From CAVPUA01 sp963828015 (GTDB taxonomy: Bacteria > Actinomycetota > Actinomycetes > Mycobacteriales > Jatrophihabitantaceae), in contig CAWHCD010000006.1 in assembly GCA_963828015.1 (NCBI GenBank), forward strand, positions 62,001 through 126,000: a stretch of 64,000 bases of DNA, read 5' to 3'. This document shows, one piece after another, positions 1-7,805 of this stretch. A model generated the notes under the pieces. It saw only the letters and a program-made list of their open reading frames with translations. It was not told the origin of the DNA and did not search any database. Each line of letters opens with the position of its first letter. Position 1 is the stretch's first letter. The translations under genes and the position numbers were made by a program.

Positions 1-63
1 TCGGGCGCGGTGACGTTGAATGCCGACATCGCCTCCCGCGGCAATGGGATGAGGTTCGCACCG

Positions 64-267
64 ATGAGGATCAAGGTCGACTACGACGCGTGCGAAAGCA
101 ACGCGCTCTGTGTCTTGGCCGCACCGGAGGTGTTCGAGTTGCGCGAGGACGATTTCCTCTACCTGCTCACCGAAACTCCGGCCGAAAACCTACGCGCCAA
201 GGTGGAGGCCGCCGTCTGGGCCTGCCCGAAACAAGCCCTGAAGATCGAGGACCGACCACGGCACTAA
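64..267 (+). CDS. Ferredoxin, single 3Fe-4S/4Fe-4S cluster type
   Basis: This is a 67-residue soluble ferredoxin, likely an electron donor to a cytochrome P450 or similar oxygenase. It begins MRIKVDYDAC. The cluster motif is Cys-x5-Cys (CESNALC, residues 10-16) with a distal Cys-Pro (WACPKQAL) near residue 52. Asn replaces the usual middle cysteine, as in the 3Fe-4S ferredoxins found beside P450 genes in mycobacteria and streptomycetes. I chose the ATG at 64 because the family starts right before the VDYDAC segment. An upstream ATG (49) and GTG (10) are in frame. The partner gene would lie left of the window, so the P450 role is inferred. Confidence 0.85.
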   Translation: MRIKVDYDACESNALCVLAAPEVFELREDDFLYLLTETPAENLRAKVEAAVWACPKQALKIEDRPRH

Positions 268-583
268 GTGCCGCCGTGCGAAATCCGTGCAGCAGTGCTT
301 TCAACGGGCGAGCACACGGACCGTTAGGTGGTGAGCACGCATCGCAATCCGAATAGTCGTACTCGCCAGTGCGCATTCACAAGGAGCGCTCAGGATGAAG
401 CCAGAGACACATTCACCGTCGTCGCGAATTCGTTATGTAATCAGTCCTTGACGAGTGGCATTTTGAGAGTAGGTTTCGACCAACTGATCGCGATCTTCGC
501 ACGTCGGCCAGGCAAATTCTAGGTCCGAACAACAAATAGCGATTAGAGCCGGAGAAGTCTCAAACGGCTTAGAGGAGATGGTT
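268..583. other. Intergenic stretch, no gene seen
   Basis: About 315 bases separate the ferredoxin from the solute-binding protein. Both strands hold only short open frames without a ribosome-binding site or family resemblance. A strong purine-rich site (GAGGAG at 572-577) at the right end serves the next gene. Confidence 0.5.
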
Positions 584-2005
584 ATGCGCCGCAATGCTGG
601 TGACAGGACGCTCTTCCCGTTGCGTGCGCCTGCCCACAGGACGCGTGCGTCCCGGCATGCCTGCGCCGTAGCTCTTGTCGCGGTGGCGGTACTAGTGATC
701 TCCGCCTGTTCGTCCTCGAAATCGTCATCCGGCGGCTCGTCATCGGCCGGCGCAAGCTCGTCGCAGGCGGTCGCCCCCGGGTCCGATGTGGGATTGTCGG
801 CGTCCACGATCCGGATCGGCATGATCGCTGACGTGCAGACCTCGGTTGAGCCGGGGCTGTTCCAGAAGAACGTCGACGTGGTCAACGCGTGGGCGTCGAT
901 CGTGAATGCGCAGGGCGGGCTGGCGGGTCGCCAAGTGGTCGTGGACTTTATCGATTCAAAGCTCGATCCGAACGCGACCCGCAATGCGCTGATCACCGCG
1001 TGCACGAAGGACTTCGCGCTCGTCGGCACGGCCGCGCTGGCGATCACCAGCGTCGCTGACATCGTGGCCTGCAAGGACTCCAGCGGTCAGGCCATCGGGA
1101 TGCCCGACATCGCTGGCATCACCTTCTCCACGCTGGAGAAGTGTGCACCCACCACGTACACGGCAACGGGCCTGGCAGGGGGTGAATGTTCGACCCTGAC
1201 CCAGCACCCGCAGACCTATACCGAGAGCATCGGCGACACCAAGTACCTGCTGGGGGTCTACCCTGGACTGCACGGAACGTGGCTGATCAACAACGACAGC
1301 CCGAACTCGAAACTGGCTGAACTGCCCACCTACACCGCCCAAGCCAATGCCGGCATCAAAAAGGACGGGCAAGGCTTCTACTACGGTTCCTCGAACGTGC
1401 CGCAGAGCTCACTGACCCCAATCGTGCAGGTGATGAAGTCGAGCGGCTCGACGTTCTCCATGAATGGCAACTCCCCCGGGAATGAGGTGCTTCTGCGGCG
1501 CGAGGCGGCGCTGCAGGGCCTCACCACCGTGAAGGTCTGGGAGTGCAACTCGGGCTGCTACGACTCGAGCTTCATCAAGCAGGGTGGAACGGAGGTCGAC
1601 GGCACCTACGCCCAGCTGCTCAATCTCCCGTTCTACTCGGAGTACAAGGACAACCCCGCCCTGTCCGCACTGGTGACCAAGCTCGGTAGCGTCAACGACA
1701 TCGACAACAACTCGCTCGAGTCCTACACCGCGGCGTTGCTCTTCCAGGACGCCGTTAACAAGGCCATCGCCAACGGCGGCACCCTCAACCGCTCGACGCT
1801 GTTCACCGCGCTCAAGGGCGAACACTCCTTCAACGCTCAAGGCATTATCGGCACCACCGATGTCGGCAACCGCAAGCCATCACCGTGCGACATCATCGTC
1901 CAGCTGAAGAACGGCGCGTACCAGCAGGTGTATCCGACCAAGGCCGGCACCTTCGACTGCAACAGCGCCAACCTGGTCACGTTCCAGATGGACGTCACCC
2001 AGTAG
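584..2005 (+). CDS. ABC transporter substrate-binding lipoprotein, branched-chain amino acid type (Peripla_BP_6)
   Basis: This is an extracytoplasmic ligand-binding lipoprotein of the LivK/amide-urea family. A basic N-terminus and hydrophobic stretch lead to a lipobox (VISAC) followed by a Ser-rich linker, so the mature protein should be lipid-anchored. The body has family features such as IRIGMIAD near the start of the fold and VNAQGGLAGRQV. Length (about 473 aa) is normal for an actinobacterial member. The ATG at 584 has GAGGAG six bases upstream; the in-frame ATG at 578 directly abuts that site and is less likely. No permease or ATPase gene is adjacent, so it is an orphan binding protein here and its ligand is unknown. 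Confidence 0.85.
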   Translation: MRRNAGDRTLFPLRAPAHRTRASRHACAVALVAVAVLVISACSSSKSSSGGSSSAGASSSQAVAPGSDVGLSASTIRIGMIADVQTSVEPGLFQKNVDVVNAWASIVNAQGGLAGRQVVVDFIDSKLDPNATRNALITACTKDFALVGTAALAITSVADIVACKDSSGQAIGMPDIAGITFSTLEKCAPTTYTATGLAGGECSTLTQHPQTYTESIGDTKYLLGVYPGLHGTWLINNDSPNSKLAELPTYTAQANAGIKKDGQGFYYGSSNVPQSSLTPIVQVMKSSGSTFSMNGNSPGNEVLLRREAALQGLTTVKVWECNSGCYDSSFIKQGGTEVDGTYAQLLNLPFYSEYKDNPALSALVTKLGSVNDIDNNSLESYTAALLFQDAVNKAIANGGTLNRSTLFTALKGEHSFNAQGIIGTTDVGNRKPSPCDIIVQLKNGAYQQVYPTKAGTFDCNSANLVTFQMDVTQ

Positions 2006-2114
2006 GAGCGCAACGAGCTTCTCGCAGGCCGCCGGTCAGCGCGAACTACCTCGCGACGGCAGTCGCGTCGAATCCGATCAACACAGCAGAGCGTTCCGGC
2101 GGCTTCCGGTTGTG

Positions 2115-2400
2115 CTTCTCAGCTTTGAACCTCCGCCACCGGGACCGTCTGCCTCATCCTTGATCTGGCGCTCGATCCGCTTCCAGCCCACTCCCAACAG
2201 TGGGTTGGCCAGCATGTAGTCGAAGGTCTAGCCGGTGAGTCCATCAGCGATGAATGAGCTGCCACGCATGATCCGGGACGGGTCTAGGCCCTTGATCATC
2301 ATGTCCGAGCGGGCGATGGCCCATGTCTCAGAGTTAGCGCTTGGCTGAACCCCTCCAGCCGCGGCCCCTTACGTCCGCGACCATCGCGTTTAGGCGGCGT
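2115..2400 (-). pseudogene. Relic of a type I restriction-modification methyltransferase subunit (HsdM)
   Basis: The minus strand encodes recognisable pieces of HsdM: LEGFSQAL, then after a one-base shift NSETWAIARSDMMIKG, then LDPSRIMRGSSFIADG, an in-frame TAG (complement of 2228-2230), and TFDYMLANPLLGVGWKRIE. In working N6-adenine methyltransferases the last block carries the catalytic motif IV NPPF/Y; here it reads NPLL. An in-frame stop, a frameshift and a damaged catalytic motif mean this is a dead fragment of about 90 codons out of more than 500. The rest of the gene and hsdR/hsdS are absent. Such relics are typical of genomic islands. Confidence 0.8.
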
Positions 2401-2773
2401 CGGGGCTAGTCCCCTCCGGGGTGCTTCCCGGCGGCAGCTGGCTATCGAGGTCGCCCGCCTTCGCGTCGCTGTCGTAGTCCGGGGAGGGGCCGTGTGCTCA
2501 AGCGACCCTGGCGCCGATCCCGACACCCTGGAGCTTGTGCGGTCAACGGGTGGAACGGAACGCAGCGGCCACGACAAGGCGCGTGGCCGCCGTGTCTTGT
2601 GACGGCGGCGGCCCCCCATCACTGCCTACGCGAAGACGCGCCCCAGCGACTCATCAGCCCAACGCGCCGAGACAGCGCACGGGCGTCGCAGTGATCGAGG
2701 TCATAGAACAGCGTCCGTGAACCCTGCTCTGGAGAGTACCACTCGCCATCGATACTTTTGCTACTCTCGATTC
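2401..2773. other. No recognisable gene
   Basis: The stretch between the hsdM relic and the small ribbon-helix-helix gene has several overlapping short frames, none with a family resemblance. It is probably further decayed island DNA. Confidence 0.4.
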
Positions 2774-2947
2774 ATGAAAACCGGACGACCACGAAGCGAC
2801 AACCCGCGCACCAAGGTGCGCTCCGTCCATCTGAACGCCGATGAGCTTTTGATCTTGGAGCGGGCGGCCGAGCGAGCCGGGCTCAAGCTGACCGAGTTCA
2901 TTCGCGTGCGGGCTCTTGCCAGCGCGAAACGGATGCTAAGTAGATGA
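2774..2947 (+). CDS. Small ribbon-helix-helix protein (mobilization/MobC-like or antitoxin-like)
   Basis: This 57-residue protein starts MKTGRPRSDNPRTKVRSVHL and continues with a strand (VRSVHLN) and two helices (ADELLILERAAERAGLKLTEFIRVRAL). That arrangement is typical of ribbon-helix-helix DNA-binding proteins, such as plasmid mobilization accessory proteins (MobC) and type II antitoxins. The ATG at 2774 is preferred; an in-frame GTG lies at 2717. It sits between the hsdM relic and a serine recombinase, so a role in mobile-element biology is plausible. No toxin gene is adjacent. The exact role is unknown. Confidence 0.6.
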   Translation: MKTGRPRSDNPRTKVRSVHLNADELLILERAAERAGLKLTEFIRVRALASAKRMLSR

Positions 2948-3264
2948 GATCGCGGCCGAGCGGGCCTGCGCGGCGGATGGAGTCACGCTCACAAGGCAGA
3001 GCGGTCGACGACGATCCAGCGGCTCACAGCCAGCGGTTGCTTTGCCTCTGAGATCGCGGCTCGCAGTATCGAGCCGGGCTGTTGTTCGGGCGCGAGTTCG
3101 GTAGAGGTGAGCGTCCTAAGCGGACGGATGCGCGCTGGTCGATACAACGAGCACGAGGACATTCCGGAGTACTGAACGTGTCCGGCCCGCGGCGACCCTG
3201 AAACTCTCCCGTGATCCACATCTTCGACCTGCTCTCGTTCGCGCAAACTGGGTCGCTGCTTCTG
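2948..3264. other. No recognisable gene
   Basis: About 317 bases downstream of the ribbon-helix-helix gene and beyond the 3' end of the serine recombinase. A short minus-strand frame of 85 codons crosses most of it but shows no family features. Confidence 0.4.
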
Positions 3265-4866
3265 CTATCGAGTCAACGACGCTTGGTACTCGTCGAAGCG
3301 GGCCTCGGCTTCTTCCCCGACGATGATCGAGCCGTTGGCTATCGCCCGGCTAAGGGCTGCCGCTCGGCGTTCTTCGTCGATCGCGATCCTGTCCTTCCCG
3401 CGTCCAGGCCGGACTACCACTTGAAGAGCGGAGGCCAGTCGCCGCTGTGACTCAAGGGGCAGTTCGTCGAAACGCTCCGGCAGTTCTTGCCGGAGCTTGT
3501 CTGACTGCGCTTGTTCGAGCAGAACGTAGGTGTAGTCACCGTCGTGGACGGTGTTGGCTTCGAACAGCTCCCGGCGGGCCTCGATCAGCATCGCCGCGTG
3601 AGCGGAGCTTGCGGCCAGCTGATTGATTTGGCCTTGGATCGTGTCGCGGTCCGCGATCAGCTTGGCGTTCTCCTTCGACCAGATCGCGGTAGGCATATCG
3701 AGCGCGAGGGCTTCGGCGAGGCGTTCGATCCCGCCATTGACGGTAGCCAGCTTCTCGTACAGATCAGCCAGCATCTGGTTCTCCGCCGACTGTGCGTCGT
3801 TGCGTTGCGGGAACGCGAGGTACTGCTCAACGATCGCGGCCCGAATCGCGGGATCCAAGACCTTCTTCGATATTTGGACGTGTTTCATCGATCGGTCGTT
3901 GAACCCGTTGCGGACGATGCCAGAGCACCGGTAGAAGATCTCGCCCGGTCGGCTCGTTCCGGACGCGACGAGGGTGTACCCGCAGTGACAGGTCGCGATT
4001 CCACTGGCCAGATGGGCAGGTTGTTTCCATCGGCCGGGGACCTTGCCGGCGCCCAGGATCGAGCGAACGTTGCGCACGTCTTCCAACGTCACGATCGGCT
4101 TCCAGATCGCTTGAATGTAGGGCTCGCCCGCGTGCTCGACCCATCCGGCGTTGCGCCAACGTTTCAAGATCGCGATGACCGAGGCGACGTGCCAGTCTCG
4201 GCCGCGCACGGATTTGAGCCCCGATGATCGGAAGAGTTCGAGGACCTGCCAACGGCTGGCGCCGTCCAGGATCATCTTGGTGCCGGTCTTGATGAGCTTG
4301 GCTTCAGCTCGTTCGTGGGTGATCTTGTCGACTTTGAAGCCGAAGGGTCGTTGGCCCGCACCCGGCAGTCCCTTGTCACGTTTGCTCTGATTCGCTTTGC
4401 GGCTGTTGATCGAGATCTTTGAGCTGTAGTCCTGGGCCTGACCACCCCGCAACATCGTTACCAGCAGGCCCATCGTGTCGTTCAGATCGATCAGACCTTC
4501 GTCGACCGAATGCCACCGGATCCCAGCTCGGGCGGATAGCACCATGAAATCCATCGTCTCGACCTGATCGCGTTGAAGACGGTCCTGGCGATCGAAAACG
4601 AGGACGTCGAACTGCTTCGCCTGAATCGCTTTCCGTAAATCGGCGTAGCCAGGCCGGCCCTTGGAGGATCGGTAGGCGCTAATGCCGTCGTCGAGGAACG
4701 TGTCGACGATCGTGTACCCGTTGGCATCAGCGAGAGCGCGACAGCGAACCTCTTGATCCTCAACCGAGTAGCTCACGCCGTCGTCACTCAACTGCGCGGT
4801 CAAGCTGGTAGTCGGCACCTTAGAAATGCGAAGGTACAACGCAGCCCGGAGCCCATCTTCAGCCAC
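3265..4866 (-). CDS. Large serine recombinase (site-specific integrase)
   Basis: This 533-residue member of the large serine recombinase family would cut and rejoin att sites. The N-terminal resolvase-type catalytic domain has YLRIS with the nucleophile at Ser15 and an Arg-rich active-site segment FDRQDRLQR (about 91-99). A recombinase domain follows (LPGAGQRPFGF near 168-177). A zinc-ribbon-like region (TCHCGYTLVASG to FYRCSG, Cys293, 295, 314) comes next, then a coiled-coil C-terminal region. The gene starts only about 35 bases from the junction where an aminotransferase gene is interrupted, and reads away from it. This is the usual position of an integrase next to its attachment site. Confidence 0.9.
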   Translation of the reverse strand: MAEDGLRAALYLRISKVPTTSLTAQLSDDGVSYSVEDQEVRCRALADANGYTIVDTFLDDGISAYRSSKGRPGYADLRKAIQAKQFDVLVFDRQDRLQRDQVETMDFMVLSARAGIRWHSVDEGLIDLNDTMGLLVTMLRGGQAQDYSSKISINSRKANQSKRDKGLPGAGQRPFGFKVDKITHERAEAKLIKTGTKMILDGASRWQVLELFRSSGLKSVRGRDWHVASVIAILKRWRNAGWVEHAGEPYIQAIWKPIVTLEDVRNVRSILGAGKVPGRWKQPAHLASGIATCHCGYTLVASGTSRPGEIFYRCSGIVRNGFNDRSMKHVQISKKVLDPAIRAAIVEQYLAFPQRNDAQSAENQMLADLYEKLATVNGGIERLAEALALDMPTAIWSKENAKLIADRDTIQGQINQLAASSAHAAMLIEARRELFEANTVHDGDYTYVLLEQAQSDKLRQELPERFDELPLESQRRLASALQVVVRPGRGKDRIAIDEERRAAALSRAIANGSIIVGEEAEARFDEYQASLTR

Positions 4867-4898
4867 GTAACTAGTTTACCGTAGTCCAGTGCCAGAGT

Positions 4899-4919
4899 TA
4901 CTTCTCTAAGTACTTCTCT
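4899..4919. other. Probable attachment-site junction (att) of the serine-recombinase island
   Basis: Bases 4899-4907 and 4911-4919 are both TACTTCTCT, separated by AAG. The reading frame through the junction gives FSKYFSMTGWRLGW, the catalytic-lysine motif of a class I aminotransferase, from about 4902 onward. Left of about 4899 the frame stops resembling an aminotransferase. The island edge is therefore placed here. The other att site is not visible in the window. Confidence 0.6.
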
Positions 4920-5372
4920 ATGACCGGTTGGCGCCTGGGTTGGCTGCTCGCTCCGGATCGATTGCGCGACACCATCGACGGGCTGGCCGGCAACTTCGCG
5001 CTCTGCCCGCCGACGTTGGCCCAACGGGCGGCGATCAGCGCCTTCGACGCCTACCCCGAGCTGGACTCCAACGTCGCGCGCTACGCGCAGAATCGCGAGC
5101 TGCTGCTGCGCCGCCTGCCCGAGATCGGACTGGACCGCCTGGCCCCGGTCGACGGTGCGTTCTACGTCTTCGCCGACGTCAGCCGCTGGACCAACGATTC
5201 GCTGGGCTGGGGCGCGAAGCTGCTCGAGGAGACCGGGGTGGCGGTCGCGCCCGGCATCGACTTCGACCAGGTCAACGGGGGACGGTTCATCCGGCTCTGT
5301 TTCGCCGGCGACGCCCGGACGCTCGCGACGGCGATCGATCTTTTCGGCGGATGGCTGCAAGCGCGCTCGTAG
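4902..5372 (+). pseudogene. C-terminal half of a PLP-dependent class I aminotransferase, cut by the island
   Basis: The frame encodes FSKYFSMTGWRLGW (the Lys is the expected PLP-binding residue), then the C-terminal small domain with DGAFYVFADVS, LLEETGVAVAPGIDF and GGRFIRLCFAG. The last holds the conserved Arg that binds the substrate carboxylate. The N-terminal half of about 230 residues is missing and is not found elsewhere in the window. An ATG at 4920 could start a fragment but it would lack the PLP lysine. The gene is a host-gene remnant next to the serine recombinase. It may have encoded a DapC-like or aspartate-type aminotransferase; substrate cannot be told. Confidence 0.85.
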
Positions 5373-5542
5373 TCGGACGCCCAGAACACCCCGGGCGCAG
5401 CAGGGTGAAGGGACAGGGCGGCGGTCCCGGACCGGGCAGGACGTTCGGCCCTAGGCCGCGCTTACGCACATCCTGAGACTCGGATCAGACGCGAATCCAC
5501 CACGGGAATCGAGTCCTCAAGCCAGCTCGCTAGGAGATCATC

Positions 5543-6082
5543 ATGCAATCCACTGCCAACCCCGACGACCTGATGCGCGTCGCCGCGGTCATGACGAAGG
5601 CGGTCATCGTCGCGCACGAGGGCGACTCCTTCCAGGACATAGCCCGGGCGCTCATCCAGAACAAGATCAGCGCTTTGCCGGTGGTCGATCGGGATCGCAA
5701 GGTCCTCGGCGTCATCTCCGAATCAGACCTGCTCGTGCGCGTCGCCGGAGATGACGGGTCGGAGCCGTGGGGACAGGCGCGGACCCATGAGAAGGTCCTC
5801 GAGAAGGCTCATGGCATGACCGCGGCCGAGCTGATGACGTCGCCCGCGGTCACGATCACCGCAAACGTCTCGGTCGCCGAGGCCGCACGAACCGCGGCCA
5901 CGACACGAGTGCGCCGCCTGCCGGTGGTCGACCACGACGGCTCGCTGATCGGCATCGTTAGCCGCGGGGACTTCCTTCGCGTCTACCTCCGACCCGATGT
6001 AGACATCCGCAGCGACGTCGAGGAAGCCCGGCATGGCCTCAGCTCCGGAGTGGGTCCAATTCGATTGACGCCTGATCATTAG
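5543..6082 (+). CDS. Tandem CBS-domain protein
   Basis: This is a 179-residue cytosolic protein with two CBS motifs: AAVMTKAVIVAHEGDSFQDI to GVISESDLL (about 12-60), and AELMTSPAVTITANVSVAEA to GIVSRGDFLRVYL (about 93-147). CBS pairs bind adenosyl ligands and act as regulators. GGAG lies upstream of the ATG at 5543. Many actinobacterial relatives continue into a BON domain right after the second CBS motif. Here the protein ends about 30 residues later (DIRSDVEEARHGLSSGVG), so the BON part is lost or never present. A role in stress or hypoxia response is inferred from family members such as mycobacterial Hrp1. Confidence 0.85.
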   Translation: MQSTANPDDLMRVAAVMTKAVIVAHEGDSFQDIARALIQNKISALPVVDRDRKVLGVISESDLLVRVAGDDGSEPWGQARTHEKVLEKAHGMTAAELMTSPAVTITANVSVAEAARTAATTRVRRLPVVDHDGSLIGIVSRGDFLRVYLRPDVDIRSDVEEARHGLSSGVGPIRLTPDH

Positions 6083-6099
6083 TGATCTAACGTTTGGGG

Positions 6100-6585
6100 A
6101 TGCCGATCCCCTCGCGCAAGGTCGTGCTTGCTCCGGCGGGTGGTCCTCCTCGTGAGGCACCCATCGGCCTGCTGGCCGCCCAAGTCGGTCGCAAGGTCGA
6201 GGAAGCCTTCGACGTGGCCCTGGTCGCCGTCGGCGGCTCCCGCCCGGCCTGGCTGATTCTGTTGGCGATCGTCAGTGGCGCGGCGACCACGCAGGCCGCG
6301 ATAGCCGAGCACGTCGGCATAACCGGGGCAACGCTCGTTCACCACCTCGATCGCCTGGAGCAGGCTGGTCTGGTGGTCCGCAGCGTCGACCCGAGCGATC
6401 GCCGCATTCGAACGTTGTCGCTCACCGTCGCCGGCCGGCAGTCCTTCTTGAACATGCGCGACGCCGCCGCCGCGTTCGACGCCCGCCTGCGCCAAGGCAT
6501 GAGTGACGCGCAGGCACAGACGTTGCGGCGGCTCCTGACCCGCCTACGAGATAACAGCACCGCTCTGAAGGAGGAGCCCTCATGA
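6100..6585 (+). CDS. MarR-family transcriptional regulator
   Basis: This regulator of about 161 residues has a winged-helix domain: a recognition-helix region TQAAIAEHVGITGATLVHHL, followed by the wing LVVRSVDPSDRRIRTLSLT, the MarR signature DxRxR. Its stop overlaps the start of the next gene by four bases (ATGA), so it is co-transcribed and probably controls the downstream Ddn-like oxidoreductase and itself. The ATG at 6100 is chosen over the in-frame TTG at 6094. The ligand is unknown. Confidence 0.85.
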   Translation: MPIPSRKVVLAPAGGPPREAPIGLLAAQVGRKVEEAFDVALVAVGGSRPAWLILLAIVSGAATTQAAIAEHVGITGATLVHHLDRLEQAGLVVRSVDPSDRRIRTLSLTVAGRQSFLNMRDAAAAFDARLRQGMSDAQAQTLRRLLTRLRDNSTALKEEPS

Positions 6586-7106
6586 CCACATCGGGAACCA
6601 ACGTCGACGCGCAGGCCGCGGCCCGGCGCCGCAAGAGAATGCGCCGCGTCAACGTCATCATGCGGGCGCTGCTTTCCCTTCCGTTCCCCACACCCTTGAG
6701 CAGCAAGCTGATGCTGGTCACCTACACCGGACGCCGGACAGGCAAGCGATACCGGCAGCCCCTGAGCTACGTCGTCGACCCCACCACCGGGTCGGGCGAC
6801 ATCCTGCTGACACCAGGTGGGGGAAACTGGACCCTTTCGCTGGGCGGTGGGACGCCGGTCCTCAGTCGTGTTCGTGGTCGCAACGTGCACCTGAGGCCCG
6901 AGCTGATCGATGACCCGGCCGAGGTCGATCAACTGCTGCAGCGCATGGCGCAGCTCAACCCGGCGCTGATCAAGTTCGTGCCGCTTCCCCGAGCCCAGGA
7001 TGGGAGCTTCGAGCTCGAACCGCTACGGGCGGCGATCAACCACGGATTCTGTGTCGTGCGCTGGCACCGTCACCCGGCCCCGACCGACTCCGGGCCGCAG
7101 GCCTGA
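6582..7106 (+). CDS. Ddn-like nitroreductase/F420-dependent oxidoreductase family protein
   Basis: This 174-residue protein belongs to the deazaflavin (F420)-dependent nitroreductase family (DUF385, Ddn of Mycobacterium). It carries the family motif LMLVTYTGRRTGKRYRQPLS and a following beta-barrel segment with GGNWTLSL. Homologues use F420H2 to reduce quinones or nitro compounds at the membrane. It overlaps the upstream marR gene by four bases, which suggests that this regulator responds to a redox or xenobiotic signal. GGAGG lies just before the ATG (6572-6576). Confidence 0.8.
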   Translation: MTTSGTNVDAQAAARRRKRMRRVNVIMRALLSLPFPTPLSSKLMLVTYTGRRTGKRYRQPLSYVVDPTTGSGDILLTPGGGNWTLSLGGGTPVLSRVRGRNVHLRPELIDDPAEVDQLLQRMAQLNPALIKFVPLPRAQDGSFELEPLRAAINHGFCVVRWHRHPAPTDSGPQA

Positions 7107-7133
7107 CCGCCGCGGTCCCACCAGCCTCGACGG

Positions 7134-7697
7134 TCACGGACGCAGGCCGTTGAGCACCACTTCGATGACCCGATCGGCCAGGGCATTGTTGTAGCTCTGC
7201 ATCGCCTGGCAGCCGATCATCAGCGTCTTCACCTCGGGGGCGGTGACGTCGGCGCGCACGGTCCCGGCCCGTTGCGCGGCCTTCAAGAGGTCGTCGAGCA
7301 GCGTCATAAACTCGGCCTCGACCTCCGGGGCGACCGATGCCAAGTCGACGTCGGCCCCGGCGAAGGCCTCGACCAGTCCACGATCGGCAGCGCCCCACTC
7401 CAGCACCAGGGTTCGCAAGAAGTCGAACAGCGCCTCGCTCGCATCGGACCGGTCGAGCAGTCGGCGACCCTCGGCGACGACCTGATGCAAACGGTCCTCG
7501 ACGACCGCCCGGAAGAGGTCGTCCTTCGTCGGGAAGTGCCGGTAGACGGTGCCCGCCCCGACGCCGGCCCGGCGCGCGATCTCATCGAGGGGCACCGCGA
7601 TGCCCTCGCTCGCGAAGGTCTCATAGGCGGTCTTCAGCACTCGGTCGCGGTTACGGGCCGCGTCGGCTCGCAGCGGCTTGGCGTCAGCCTGAACCAC
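7134..7697 (-). CDS. TetR-family transcriptional repressor
   Basis: This 187-residue protein has an N-terminal TetR DNA-binding domain: ADAARNRDRVLKTAYETFA, then VPLDEIARRAGVGAGTVYRHF. A variable ligand-binding domain follows. It is divergent from the short-chain dehydrogenase at 7806. The shared intergenic region carries a perfect 16-bp palindrome, so it likely represses that gene and itself. The inducer is unknown. Confidence 0.9.
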   Translation of the reverse strand: MVQADAKPLRADAARNRDRVLKTAYETFASEGIAVPLDEIARRAGVGAGTVYRHFPTKDDLFRAVVEDRLHQVVAEGRRLLDRSDASEALFDFLRTLVLEWGAADRGLVEAFAGADVDLASVAPEVEAEFMTLLDDLLKAAQRAGTVRADVTAPEVKTLMIGCQAMQSYNNALADRVIEVVLNGLRP

Positions 7698-7725
7698 GCT
7701 CGTGTCCTCTCGCTGTGCCGCCGCC

Positions 7726-7756
7726 TTGACAAAGCGGGGCGTGCGTTCCGTATAGT
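7726..7756 (+). promoter_or_regulatory. Candidate sigma70-type promoter for the short-chain dehydrogenase gene
   Basis: TTGACA at 7726-7731 matches the -35 consensus perfectly and TATAGT at 7751-7756 is a good -10, with a 19-base spacer (slightly long). The predicted start is close to the palindromic operator. Confidence 0.55.
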
Positions 7757-7764
7757 AGACCAGG

Positions 7765-7780
7765 CGGGGCGATCGCCCCG
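7765..7780. promoter_or_regulatory. Palindromic operator between tetR and the SDR gene
   Basis: CGGGGCGATCGCCCCG is a perfect 16-bp palindrome placed at the expected transcription start of the dehydrogenase gene. A matching half-site (CGGGGC) lies in the promoter spacer at 7734-7739. Position and symmetry suit TetR binding that blocks transcription. Confidence 0.65.
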
Positions 7781-7805
7781 TTTCTCAGCTTAGCAAGGGG
7801 CCACC

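Noticed and set aside
433..1074. 213-codon minus-strand frame over the binding-protein gene
   Set aside because: The plus strand encodes a lipoprotein with lipobox and family motifs, so this is its shadow.
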